Assembly: GCF_005405925.1 (NCBI RefSeq)
Contig: NZ_BJHV01000001.1
Span: 10,416,001 to 10,480,000 of the forward strand
Direction of reading: 5' to 3'
Length of the DNA: 64,000 nucleotides
Source: Streptomyces antimycoticus
Lineage (GTDB): Bacteria > Actinomycetota > Actinomycetes > Streptomycetales > Streptomycetaceae
Shown: positions 26,017 to 33,504 of the stretch, piece by piece
How positions within the stretch are numbered: the stretch's first letter is position 1
Layout of the letters: every line of letters starts with the position of its first letter
Notes under the pieces: model-generated
What the model was told of the DNA's origin: nothing
What the model saw: only the letters and a program-made list of their open reading frames with translations
Database searches by the model: none
Position numbers and translations under genes: made by a program

Positions 26017-27246
26017 ATGACCAACGGCCTCGACCCCGTCCTCCCGGCAGGCCGCACCTGGCGCGACTGGGCGGTGGACGCGGTGCTCTTCTGCGCGGCC
26101 GTCTTCCTCGGCATGGTCGTCCTCGGCGTGGTGGAGGAACAGGGCGAGCTGTCGGGCCGGATGGCGGAACTGGACCCGCTGCTGGGGCTCGTGGCCTGCC
26201 TCGCGCTGTGGTGGCGGCGACGTTTCCCGCTCGCGGTGGCCCTGATCGGGCTGCCCGCGGTGGCGCTGTCGACCAGCGCGCTGCCCGCGGGCGCGGTGAT
26301 CGTCACCAACTTCGCGCTTCGCCTCCGCTGGCGGCAGGCACTGTTGACGCTCGGTGCGTATGTGGTGTGCATGGTGCCTTCCGGCCTGCTGCTGTACGGG
26401 CGGGGTGCGGACCTGTTCGTCGATGCCGTGTTCTGCCTGGCCTACCTCCTGACCACCTTCGCCTGGGGCCATGCCCTGCGTTCCCGGCGGCTGCTCCTCC
26501 AGCGGCTGCGGGTGGACGCCGAGCGGGCCCGGGCCGAACACGAGCGCCGGCTCGCCGACGCCCGCCGCGGCGAACGCCAGGCCATCGCGCGTGAGATGCA
26601 CGATGTGCTGGCGCACCGCATCTCCCTGCTCTCCGTGCACGCGGGCGCGCTGGCCTACCGCACCCGGCAGGCGCAAGCCGGTGCCGGGCCCGCACTCGAC
26701 AGCGCCGAGGTCGCCGAGAGCGCCGAGGTGGTCCGGGGGAGCGCGCACGAGGCCGTGGAGGAACTGCAGGAGGTGCTGCACCTGCTGCGGGCGGAGGGCG
26801 ACGGCGAGCCGGTGTCGCTGCTGCCACGGATCGAGGACATCGACTCTCTTGTCGCGGATGCCCGCGCCACGGGCCAGCCGGTGGACTTCCATCCCGAACT
26901 GACCGCCGACGCCGTCCACGAGCTGCGGAGCCAACTGCACCGCACCGTCTACCGCGTGGCCCAGGAAGGCCTGACCAACGCCCGCAAGCACGCGCCCGGC
27001 GCACCGGTCAGCGTATGTCTGGCCGGTGGTGCGGGCCGCGGCCTCACCGTGGAGGTCCGCAATGAGCTGCCCGCTTCTCCCGGCACCGACGAGGCGATCC
27101 CGGCCACCGACGAGGCGATCCCGGGCACCGGCGCCGGTCTGACCGGGCTCGCCGAACGTGTCCGCCTCGACGGTGGCACCCTCGACTACAGGGTTGCCGA
27201 CGGCACCTTCACGCTGTGCGCCCGGCTACCGTGGTCCGCGAGGTGA
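26017..27246 (+). CDS. Two-component sensor histidine kinase (HisKA_3 type)
   Basis: A 409-residue NarL-family-partner histidine kinase. Four or five hydrophobic segments fill residues 15-150. A short coiled linker (RLRVDAERARAEHERRLADA) leads to the dimerisation and phosphoacceptor helix AIAREMHDVLAHRISLL with the His at about residue 198. The ATPase domain contains VYRVAQEGLTNARKHAPG (N box) and GTGAGLTGLAERVRLDGG (G box). A duplicated nine-residue stretch ending in DEAIP (about 27090-27123) extends the ATP-lid region. It has no large extracellular domain, so the signal is probably sensed in the membrane. ATG 26017; the response regulator begins 5 bases after the stop. Confidence 0.93.
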   Translation: MTNGLDPVLPAGRTWRDWAVDAVLFCAAVFLGMVVLGVVEEQGELSGRMAELDPLLGLVACLALWWRRRFPLAVALIGLPAVALSTSALPAGAVIVTNFALRLRWRQALLTLGAYVVCMVPSGLLLYGRGADLFVDAVFCLAYLLTTFAWGHALRSRRLLLQRLRVDAERARAEHERRLADARRGERQAIAREMHDVLAHRISLLSVHAGALAYRTRQAQAGAGPALDSAEVAESAEVVRGSAHEAVEELQEVLHLLRAEGDGEPVSLLPRIEDIDSLVADARATGQPVDFHPELTADAVHELRSQLHRTVYRVAQEGLTNARKHAPGAPVSVCLAGGAGRGLTVEVRNELPASPGTDEAIPATDEAIPGTGAGLTGLAERVRLDGGTLDYRVADGTFTLCARLPWSAR

Positions 27247-27250
27247 CGCC

Positions 27251-27904
27251 ATGATCCGAGTGCTGCTGGCCGACGACGACCCCCTGGTACGGACCGGGCT
27301 GAAGATCATGCTGCGCGGGGCGGGCGGCATCGAGGTCGTGGCGGAGGCGGCCGACGGTGCCCAGGCGGCCGCCGCCGTCGGTGAACACAAGCCCGATGTG
27401 ATCCTCATGGACATCCGGATGCCCGTCATGGACGGCCTCGCGGCCACGCGCGCACTCACCCGCCACGGTACGAAGGTCCCGCAGGTGATCGTGCTGACCA
27501 CCTTCGACGAACACCGCCTGGTCCTGGAGGCGATGCGCGCGGGCGCCGCCGGGTTCCTCGCCAAACACACCGCGCCCGAGGACATCGTCGCCGCGGTACG
27601 CCGGGCCGCTCGCGGCGAGCCCGCACTGTCGCCGTCCGCCGCGCGGGCTCTGATCGAGCACGCGGCGGCCGGACCGGACGACCGGGCCGAACCCGCCCGG
27701 CAGCGGCTGGCGTTGCTCACCGAGCGGGAGCGTGAGGTGGCCGAGGCGGTCGCCGAGGGATTGTCCAACACCGACATCGGCACCCGCCTGCACCTGTCCC
27801 TCGGCACGGTCAAGGCCCACCTCTCGAGTGCCTTGGCCAAACTGGACCTGGACAACCGCGTCCAGCTCGCGCTCCTCACCCACGACGCTCACCCGCGGTC
27901 CTGA
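27251..27904 (+). CDS. LuxR/NarL-family response regulator
   Basis: A 217-residue response regulator. The receiver domain has the acidic pair LLADDDPLV, the phosphoacceptor Asp in VILMDIRMPVMDG near residue 55, Thr in VIVLTTFDE and Lys in GFLAKHTAPEDIV. The C-terminal LuxR helix-turn-helix reads LTEREREVAEAVAEGLSN followed by IGTRLHLSLGTVKAHLSS. It forms a two-component system with the histidine kinase 5 bases upstream. The target promoter is not evident; the next gene is convergent. Confidence 0.95.
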   Translation: MIRVLLADDDPLVRTGLKIMLRGAGGIEVVAEAADGAQAAAAVGEHKPDVILMDIRMPVMDGLAATRALTRHGTKVPQVIVLTTFDEHRLVLEAMRAGAAGFLAKHTAPEDIVAAVRRAARGEPALSPSAARALIEHAAAGPDDRAEPARQRLALLTEREREVAEAVAEGLSNTDIGTRLHLSLGTVKAHLSSALAKLDLDNRVQLALLTHDAHPRS

Positions 27905-27960
27905 CCGGGGCGAGCGGATCGTGGACGCAGGTGACCGCGTCTTCCCCCGATCGCGGCAGG

Positions 27961-28416
27961 TCAGACGTAGAAGCGGGACAGACTCTGCACCACGGCCGCG
28001 GGCTTCGTGCCGCCGTCCGTCTCGATCGTGCCGTCGACGGCGATCTGGACGCCGCCGGGCACGTCCTCGACAGAGCTGAGCCGGGCGGCGAGCCGCAGGC
28101 GGGACCCGACCCGCACCGGCGCGGGGAAACGCACCTTGTTCAGGCCGTAGTTGACCTTGGTGGTCACACCCCGCACGTCCAGCAGTTGGGTGAAGAGGGG
28201 GATGAACAGGGACAGGGTGAGGTAGCCGTGTGCGATCGGTGCGCCGAAGGGGCCCTGAGCCGCTCGCTCCGGGTCGGTGTGGATCCACTGGTGATCGCCG
28301 GTGGCATCGGCGAAGGTGTCGATGCGGTCCTGTGTGACCTCGATCCACTCGCTGGTGCCGAGGTCGCTGCCGGCGAGCTTCTTCAGTTCGTCCAGGCCAT
28401 TGACGGTGATGCTCAT
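27961..28416 (-). CDS. MaoC family (R)-enoyl-CoA hydratase
   Basis: A 151-residue single hotdog-fold MaoC dehydratase. The catalytic hydratase-2 motif is clear: FADATGDHQWIHTDPERA with Asp and His near residues 40-45, followed by GPFGAPIAHGYLTLSL and YGLNKVRFPAPVRVGSRLR. It hydrates a trans-2-enoyl-CoA to the (R)-3-hydroxyacyl-CoA. It is the last gene of an operon (SDR, amidohydrolase, FadD, MaoC) and overlaps the FadD stop by four bases (ATGA at 28413-28416), so translation is coupled. Confidence 0.93.
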   Translation of the reverse strand: MSITVNGLDELKKLAGSDLGTSEWIEVTQDRIDTFADATGDHQWIHTDPERAAQGPFGAPIAHGYLTLSLFIPLFTQLLDVRGVTTKVNYGLNKVRFPAPVRVGSRLRLAARLSSVEDVPGGVQIAVDGTIETDGGTKPAAVVQSLSRFYV

Positions 28417-29939
28417 GAGTCCGCTTCCTGTTCAGGGATTGGGGTGCCGTAGCGGTGCCGCACCCGGGACTTGAGGAGCTTTCCGGAGGCGGTGCGCGGA
28501 AGTTCGTCCGCGATGGCCACGGACTTGGGGATCTTGTACTTGGCGAGGTGCCCGGACAGTGATGCCAGCACCTGCTCCGGATCGAGTTCGGTGCCCGCTG
28601 CCGGGACGACGACCGCGCGGGGCACCTCGCCCCACGTCTCGTCCGGTACCCCGATCACCGCGCACTCGGCGATGCCCGGGTGGGTGAGGAGGAGGTCCTC
28701 GATCTCGGCGGGATAGATGTTCTCGCCACCAGAGATGATCATGTCCTTGATGCGGTCGACGATGTACACGTATCCGTCCTCGTCGACCCGGGCCGCGTCC
28801 CCGCTGCGGAACCAGCCGTCCGCGAAGGCGGCCTCCGTCTCCTCGGGCAGTCCCCAGTAGCCGGACATCACATGGGGTCCGCGCACCACCACTTCGCCGG
28901 TCTCCGCGACGTCGACCGGGGTGAGGTCGGGCCGTACGACCCGTACGTCGCTGAAGAAGTGCGGTACGCCTGCCGAGCCCGCCTTGTCGGTGGCGTGTTC
29001 GGCGTCCAGGAAGAGTGCGCCGGGCGCGGTCTCGGTCATGCCGTAGCCCTGGAGGAAGGTGAGTCCGCGCTTCTGGTAGGCGGCGATGAGCGGGGTCGGC
29101 ACCGGCGATCCGCCGCAGGTGAGGATGCGGAGCGAGGACAGATCGGCCTTGGCCCAGCGGGGATGCCGGGCCACCTGGTCGAACATCGTCGGCACTGCGA
29201 ACATGAAGGTGATGCGGTGCCGTTCGATCAGGTCGAGGGTCGTCTGCGGGTCGAAGGCCTCCACCAGGACGCAGGTGCCGCCCTTGAGCAGCACCGGCAA
29301 GGTGATCATGTTCAGGCCGGCGGTGTGGAACAACGGGGCGGATACCAGGGCGCGTTCATCGGCGAACAGGTCGTGGTCGACCAGCACATTGACGGCGTTC
29401 CAGGTGACGTTGGCGTGGGTGAGCATCGCTCCTTTGGGGCGGCCGGTCGTCCCCGAGGTGTACATGATGAGGCAGGTGTCGTCGGGGGTGACCGGTTCGT
29501 CGATCGGCTCGGCCGACGCGGCTGCCAGGGCCTGTTCGTACGTGTCGCCGATCTCGAGATAGGTCCGTACTCCGGTGTCGGCCGGCAGTCCGGCGACGAG
29601 CCGGGCGTGTGCGGGGCCGTGGATGAGGGCCTTGGCGCCGGAGTCGGCGAGCTGGTAGGCGATCTCGGGTCCGGAGAGGCGGGTGTTGAGGGGGACGAAG
29701 ACGGCGCCGAGGAGGCCGGTGGCGAACAGGGTCTCCAGGTAGGCGGGGTGGTTGGGGCCGAGGTGGGCGATGCGATCGCCGCGTCGGATGCCTCGGGCGC
29801 GCAGGGCGTGGGCGAGGCGGGTGGTGCGTGTGTGCAGAGTGCGGTAGTCGGTCGACCGCTCGCCGTGGATCAGGGCGGTGCGGTGCGGGGTTTTGCGGGC
29901 CCGGCGTGCGGGCCACGACCCCAGTCCCTCGTTGCGCAT
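28413..29939 (-). CDS. Acyl-CoA ligase (FadD-type AMP-binding enzyme)
   Basis: A 508-residue adenylate-forming acyl-CoA synthetase. The AMP-binding loop is CLIMYTSGTTGRPKGAMLTH near residue 160. It also has ILTCGGSPVPTPLIAAY, FLQGYGMTETAPGALF, FRSGDAARVDEDGYVYIVDR with the hinge Asp, and the C-terminal catalytic Lys in LPRTASGKLLKSRVR near residue 490. It resembles FadD13-like ligases more than FadD3. The chain-length and ring preference cannot be read. It lies between the amidohydrolase (10 bases before its start) and MaoC (4-base overlap) and should supply the CoA ester that MaoC and the SDR process. Confidence 0.94.
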   Translation of the reverse strand: MRNEGLGSWPARRARKTPHRTALIHGERSTDYRTLHTRTTRLAHALRARGIRRGDRIAHLGPNHPAYLETLFATGLLGAVFVPLNTRLSGPEIAYQLADSGAKALIHGPAHARLVAGLPADTGVRTYLEIGDTYEQALAAASAEPIDEPVTPDDTCLIMYTSGTTGRPKGAMLTHANVTWNAVNVLVDHDLFADERALVSAPLFHTAGLNMITLPVLLKGGTCVLVEAFDPQTTLDLIERHRITFMFAVPTMFDQVARHPRWAKADLSSLRILTCGGSPVPTPLIAAYQKRGLTFLQGYGMTETAPGALFLDAEHATDKAGSAGVPHFFSDVRVVRPDLTPVDVAETGEVVVRGPHVMSGYWGLPEETEAAFADGWFRSGDAARVDEDGYVYIVDRIKDMIISGGENIYPAEIEDLLLTHPGIAECAVIGVPDETWGEVPRAVVVPAAGTELDPEQVLASLSGHLAKYKIPKSVAIADELPRTASGKLLKSRVRHRYGTPIPEQEADS

Positions 29940-29949
29940 CTGGCACCTC

Positions 29950-30825
29950 TCACGGTTGCGTCAGCCCGAGCAGGCGGGCCGCGTTCTCCTTGAGGATCTT
30001 CGGCTTGACCGTGTCCTTGAGGGAGAGCTTCTCGAAGTCGGCCAGCCATCGGTCCGGGGTGAGCACCGGGAAGTCCGAACCGAACATGACCTTGTCCTGC
30101 AGCAGCGTGTTGGCGTACTGCACGAGCTGCGGCGGGAAGTACTTCGGGGACCAGCCGGACAGGTCGATGTGCACGCCGGGCTTGTGGGTCGCCACCGCCA
30201 GGGCCTCGTCCTGCCAGGGGAACGACGGGTGCGCCAGGATGATCTTCAGTTGCGGGAAGTCGGCGGCCACATCGTCGACATGGAGCGGGTTGGAGTATTT
30301 GAGGCGGATGCCGCCCCCGCCGGGAACACCGGCGCCGATGCCGGTCTGGCCGGTGTGGAACAGCGCGACGGTGCCGGTCTCCTCGATCACCTCGTACAGG
30401 CCGTACGCCACCGAGCGGTCGTTGGGGAAGAAGCCCTGGATGTTGGGATGGAACTTGAAGCCCTTCACGCCGTACTCCTCGACCAGCCGCCGGGCCTGCC
30501 GCACGCCCGCCTTGCCCCGGAAGGGGTCGATGGAGGCGAAGGGGATGAGGACGTCCGCGTTGGCGGCGGCGGCCTCGGCGACCTCCTCGTTCGGGACGGG
30601 CTCGGTGCCGGTCGCGGACTCGGCGTCCACCGTGAAGATGACGGCGGCCATTCGCCGCTCGCGGTAGTAGGCGGCCGTCTCCTCGAGTGTGGGCTTCCGG
30701 TTGCCCTCGACCTTGAAGTAGGCGGAGGAGGCGTTGTGCAGGTCGTCGTCCAGGGAGGAGTGGCCCGTGGCGGACACCTCCGCGTGGGTGTGGACGTCGA
30801 TGGCGACCAGATCCTGGAGGTCCAT
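29950..30825 (-). CDS. Amidohydrolase family protein (ACMSD-like)
   Basis: A 291-residue metal-dependent hydrolase/decarboxylase of the amidohydrolase-2 group. The metal ligands are visible: VAIDVHTHAEV (HxH) near residue 12, GFKFHPNIQGFFPN (His), IILAHPSFPWQDE (His) and MFGSDFPVLTPDRW (catalytic Asp) near residue 255. Members hydrolyse ring lactones or amides, or decarboxylate, as in aromatic and steroid catabolism. Its ATG at 30825 overlaps the last base of the SDR stop, so the two are translationally linked. The role in this operon is not known; a ring-opening or hydrolysis step is a guess. Confidence 0.88.
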   Translation of the reverse strand: MDLQDLVAIDVHTHAEVSATGHSSLDDDLHNASSAYFKVEGNRKPTLEETAAYYRERRMAAVIFTVDAESATGTEPVPNEEVAEAAAANADVLIPFASIDPFRGKAGVRQARRLVEEYGVKGFKFHPNIQGFFPNDRSVAYGLYEVIEETGTVALFHTGQTGIGAGVPGGGGIRLKYSNPLHVDDVAADFPQLKIILAHPSFPWQDEALAVATHKPGVHIDLSGWSPKYFPPQLVQYANTLLQDKVMFGSDFPVLTPDRWLADFEKLSLKDTVKPKILKENAARLLGLTQP

Positions 30826-31742
30826 CACGCCCCCGGAATCTTCGGCGCGGGGATACCCACCGTCTGCGGTTCGGCGCCGATCGATGTGGGCCAGGCATCG
30901 GTCAGGGCGCCGGAGGTCCAGCCGCCGTCGGCATAGGCGGCCCGGATCTCCTGCGGATGCGACCAGAGCGCCACCTTGTCGCCGCCGATGCCGATGCACT
31001 GGCCGGTGATGCCGCGGGCGGCGTCGGAGGCCAGGAAGGGGACGAGGGCGGCGCAGTCCTCCGGCGTGCCGAATCCCTCCCCCTTGCGCAGGAAGTCCGG
31101 CAGCGGCCGGCCGTTCCTGAGGGCGTCCACATACGGGGCGAGGGCGGGCATGGTCTCGGTCATCGCGGTGGCGGCGACCGGCACGATCGCGTTGACGGTG
31201 ATGCTCGCGCGGGACAGTTCCATGGACCAGGTGCGGGCCATGGAGGCGATTCCGGCCTTGGCGGCGGCGTAGTTGGTCTGGCCGAAGTTGCCGCGCTGCC
31301 CGGCCGGGGAGCCGACGAGGACGAGCGTGCCGCCTTCGCCCTGTTCGCGCATGCGCACGGCGGCGGCGCGGGCGCAGGTGAAGGTGGCCCTCAGGTGGGT
31401 GGTGATGACCGCGTCGAAGTCCTCGTCGGTCATCTTCCACAGCACCTTGTCGCGCAGGATGCCCGCGTTGGTGACCAGGACGTCGAGTCGGCCGAATGCC
31501 TCGACGGCACGGCTCACCAGCCGGTCGGCCGCCTCGGCGCCACCGACGGGGACAACCTCGGCCACGGCGGTGCCCCCGGCCTCGGTGATGGACTTGACGG
31601 CCTGTTCGGCCGCGTCCTCGTCGATGTCGTTGACGACCACGGACGCGCCGTGGGCGGCGAGGGCGTGTGCATAGGCGAGGCCGAGGCCCCGGCCGCTGCC
31701 GGTGACGACGGCGGCCTTGCCGGTCAGATCGATGGTGGGCAC
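30825..31742 (-). CDS. Short-chain dehydrogenase/reductase
   Basis: A 305-residue SDR. It has the cofactor motif AAVVTGSGRGLGLAYAHAL, VVVNDIDEDAAEQA with an Asp that favours NAD, the NAG strand DVLVTNAGILRD, catalytic Ser in LVLVGSPAGQRG and YxxxK in NYAAAKAGIASM. It resembles 3-hydroxyacyl-CoA dehydrogenases with a long C-terminus. I start it at GTG 31742 because AAGGGA lies 7 bases upstream. Upstream in-frame ATGs at 31760 and 31829 are less likely, the latter lying inside the promoter. First gene of a four-gene operon, driven by the promoter at 31801-31829 with its MarR-type operator. Confidence 0.9.
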   Translation of the reverse strand: MPTIDLTGKAAVVTGSGRGLGLAYAHALAAHGASVVVNDIDEDAAEQAVKSITEAGGTAVAEVVPVGGAEAADRLVSRAVEAFGRLDVLVTNAGILRDKVLWKMTDEDFDAVITTHLRATFTCARAAAVRMREQGEGGTLVLVGSPAGQRGNFGQTNYAAAKAGIASMARTWSMELSRASITVNAIVPVAATAMTETMPALAPYVDALRNGRPLPDFLRKGEGFGTPEDCAALVPFLASDAARGITGQCIGIGGDKVALWSHPQEIRAAYADGGWTSGALTDAWPTSIGAEPQTVGIPAPKIPGA

Positions 31743-31800
31743 GAGCGAGTCCCTTCGCATGGGGTGCGCCGGCTGGGCGCGGGGAGTGGCATCGAGATCG

Positions 31801-31839
31801 AAGCTAAGCACAATAATTGTTGTCGTCAACAGTTGTTGT
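31801..31839 (-). promoter_or_regulatory. SDR-operon promoter with tandem MarR-type palindromes
   Basis: Reading leftward, -35 TTGACG (31829-31824), a 17-base spacer and -10 TAGCTT (31806-31801) form a strong promoter for the SDR operon. Two related palindromic sites cover it: ACAATAATTGTTGT at 31810-31823, inside the spacer, and TCAACAGTTGTTGT at 31826-31839, over the -35. They are direct copies 16 bases apart, a MarR-like arrangement. The divergent MarR gene begins about 150 bases to the right and is the likely repressor. Confidence 0.75.
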
Positions 31840-31989
31840 CTACCTCGGGTGCGTCATACTGGACTCTGCACACGAGACCAACCCTTCCGGGGAGCCGAGA
31901 CCGGCGCCCCCGGGGCCGAGACCAGGGAGCCCGTCATCACCCGCCCGCACACCGACGACCCACACCCCATCGACGCGGACGAACCGTGG

Positions 31990-32415
31990 ATGCGGGCGCT
32001 CCACGCGGACACGGGCTATCTGCTCTACCGCCTGGGTCTGCGCTCCGGTCAGCTGTTCAACACCTTCCTCCAGGAGTCGGGGCTGCGGCTGCGGCATTAC
32101 GCCGTCCTGCGCTTCCTCGCCACCTGCGAGGGCGCGTTGCAGCGAGAGCTCAGCGCCCAGCTCGGTTACGACCCGAGCGCGATCGTCGGCCTGGTGGACG
32201 ACCTGGAGAAACTGGGCTTCGCCGAGCGCCGCCCCGCCCCCGATGACCGCCGCAGCCGCATCGTCGTCCTCACCGAGGACGGCCGCGCATTCCTCCGCGA
32301 CACCGATCATGCGGGCCAGGAGGTGACCGACGAACTGCTCACCCCGCTCGCCCCCGCCGAGCGGGAGACGCTGCACACGCTCCTGCTGCGCGTCGCCGGA
32401 GACAGGCTCGCCTGA
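31990..32415 (+). CDS. MarR family transcriptional regulator
   Basis: A MarR winged-helix regulator of at least 141 residues: DTGYLLYRLGLRSGQLFNTF, LRLRHYAVLRFLATCEGA, then LSAQLGYDPSAIVGLVDDL as recognition helix and RRPAPDDRRSRIVVLTEDG as wing. The start is uncertain. ATG 31990 is the only standard codon close to the domain but has no ribosome binding site. AGGGAG at 31924-31929 points to 31933-31936, where the codons are GTC and ATC. GTG 31849 is in frame but lies very near the promoter. The gene is divergent from the SDR operon and probably represses it through the sites at 31810-31839. Confidence 0.85.
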   Translation: MRALHADTGYLLYRLGLRSGQLFNTFLQESGLRLRHYAVLRFLATCEGALQRELSAQLGYDPSAIVGLVDDLEKLGFAERRPAPDDRRSRIVVLTEDGRAFLRDTDHAGQEVTDELLTPLAPAERETLHTLLLRVAGDRLA

Positions 32416-32511
32416 TGCTTCACCCGGGGGACGCCCGGCGATAGCCGTCGACCGGGCGCCCGACCGGCAGGCACCCGCCGGGTGCCGGCTGCCGCGTGTG
32501 CGGGGGCCTCG

Positions 32512-32517
32512 TACTGT
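32512..32517 (+). promoter_or_regulatory. -10 element for leaderless paaX-like mRNA
   Basis: TACTGT fits the actinobacterial TAnnnT -10 element. Counting seven bases downstream puts the transcription start at the G of GTG 32524, so the message would begin with its start codon. No ribosome binding site is seen. Confidence 0.45.
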
Positions 32518-32523
32518 ATGTCT

Positions 32524-33342
32524 GTGACCGGTCCAGCCCTCCGCCCCCAGTCCCTCCTGCTCAGCTTCCTCGGTGACGAAGTGCTGGGCCGCGGGGTGTG
32601 CGTGTACACAGGGAGCGTCATCGAGGTGTTCCGGCGCGCCGGAGTCGGAGAGCAGGCCACCCGGTCCACCCTCACCCGCATGGTCAGCCGTGGCCTGCTG
32701 AGTCGGCGGCGTGAGGGTCGGCGGACGTACATCGGCCTCACCGACCGCTCGGAGGCGATCCTCCGTGACGGCGAGCGGCGCATCTGGAAGACGGGCGCGG
32801 TCAACCGCGAATGGGACGGCACCTGGACCCTGCTCGGCTTCTCGCTCCCGGAGTCATGGCAGCGCCAGCGGCACGATCTGCGCTCCCAGCTCACCTGGGC
32901 GGGCTTCGGCGCGCTGTTCAGCGGATTGTGGATCGCGCCGGGCGAGGTCGATGTCTCCGGGATCGTCGCCGAGTTGGGCCTGGCCGCGCATGTGAAGGTC
33001 TTCCGCGCCCACGCGGACGTCGGCATGGACATCGCCGAGATGGTCGACGACACCTGGGACCTGCACGCACTGGGCGCCGGATACCGGGACTTCGACGCGT
33101 CCTGGCGGCCGTACGCCTCAGGCCGCGTGGACTTGTCCGGGGGAGACGCCCTCGCGCTGCGCCTCCGATTGACCGCCGAATGGCTCCAGGTCATCCGCAG
33201 TGATCCCCGGTTGCCGGTACGGCACCTGCCGGAGGACTGGCCCGCGGCCGGGGCGGAGGAGACGTTCCGCGCGGTCCACGGTCTGTTGGAGGCGCCCGCC
33301 CGGGACGCGGCGCAGCGGTCGATCGAAACCGTTCTGGCGTAG
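32524..33342 (+). CDS. PaaX family transcriptional regulator
   Basis: A PaaX-type repressor of about 272 residues. The N-terminal winged helix includes LLLSFLGDEVLGRGVCVYTG and ATRSTLTRMVSRGLLSRRREG. The central PaaX domain has WDGTWTLLGFSLPESWQRQR and GFGALFSGLWIAPGEVDV, and the C-terminal part has RYRD-like DPRLPVRHLPEDWPA. PaaX of E. coli responds to phenylacetyl-CoA; relatives in actinomycetes respond to other aryl- or acyl-CoAs. The gene follows MarR by about 100 bases in the same direction. ATG 32518 is an alternative start but abuts the -10 element. Confidence 0.9.
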   Translation: MTGPALRPQSLLLSFLGDEVLGRGVCVYTGSVIEVFRRAGVGEQATRSTLTRMVSRGLLSRRREGRRTYIGLTDRSEAILRDGERRIWKTGAVNREWDGTWTLLGFSLPESWQRQRHDLRSQLTWAGFGALFSGLWIAPGEVDVSGIVAELGLAAHVKVFRAHADVGMDIAEMVDDTWDLHALGAGYRDFDASWRPYASGRVDLSGGDALALRLRLTAEWLQVIRSDPRLPVRHLPEDWPAAGAEETFRAVHGLLEAPARDAAQRSIETVLA

Positions 33343-33504
33343 CCGTCTTCACGCGTGCCACACCAGGGCGTGCCCTGAGGCGAAATTGTGCATTGCGTTG
33401 ACGGCTGCAAGAAATCAGCCCTACATTCCTCCACACCTTCGTTCAGCGCTGAGCACGCGCTCCCAGGTTCCCCGCTCCGCAGCCGCCCACAAGGAGCCAC
33501 CTCC

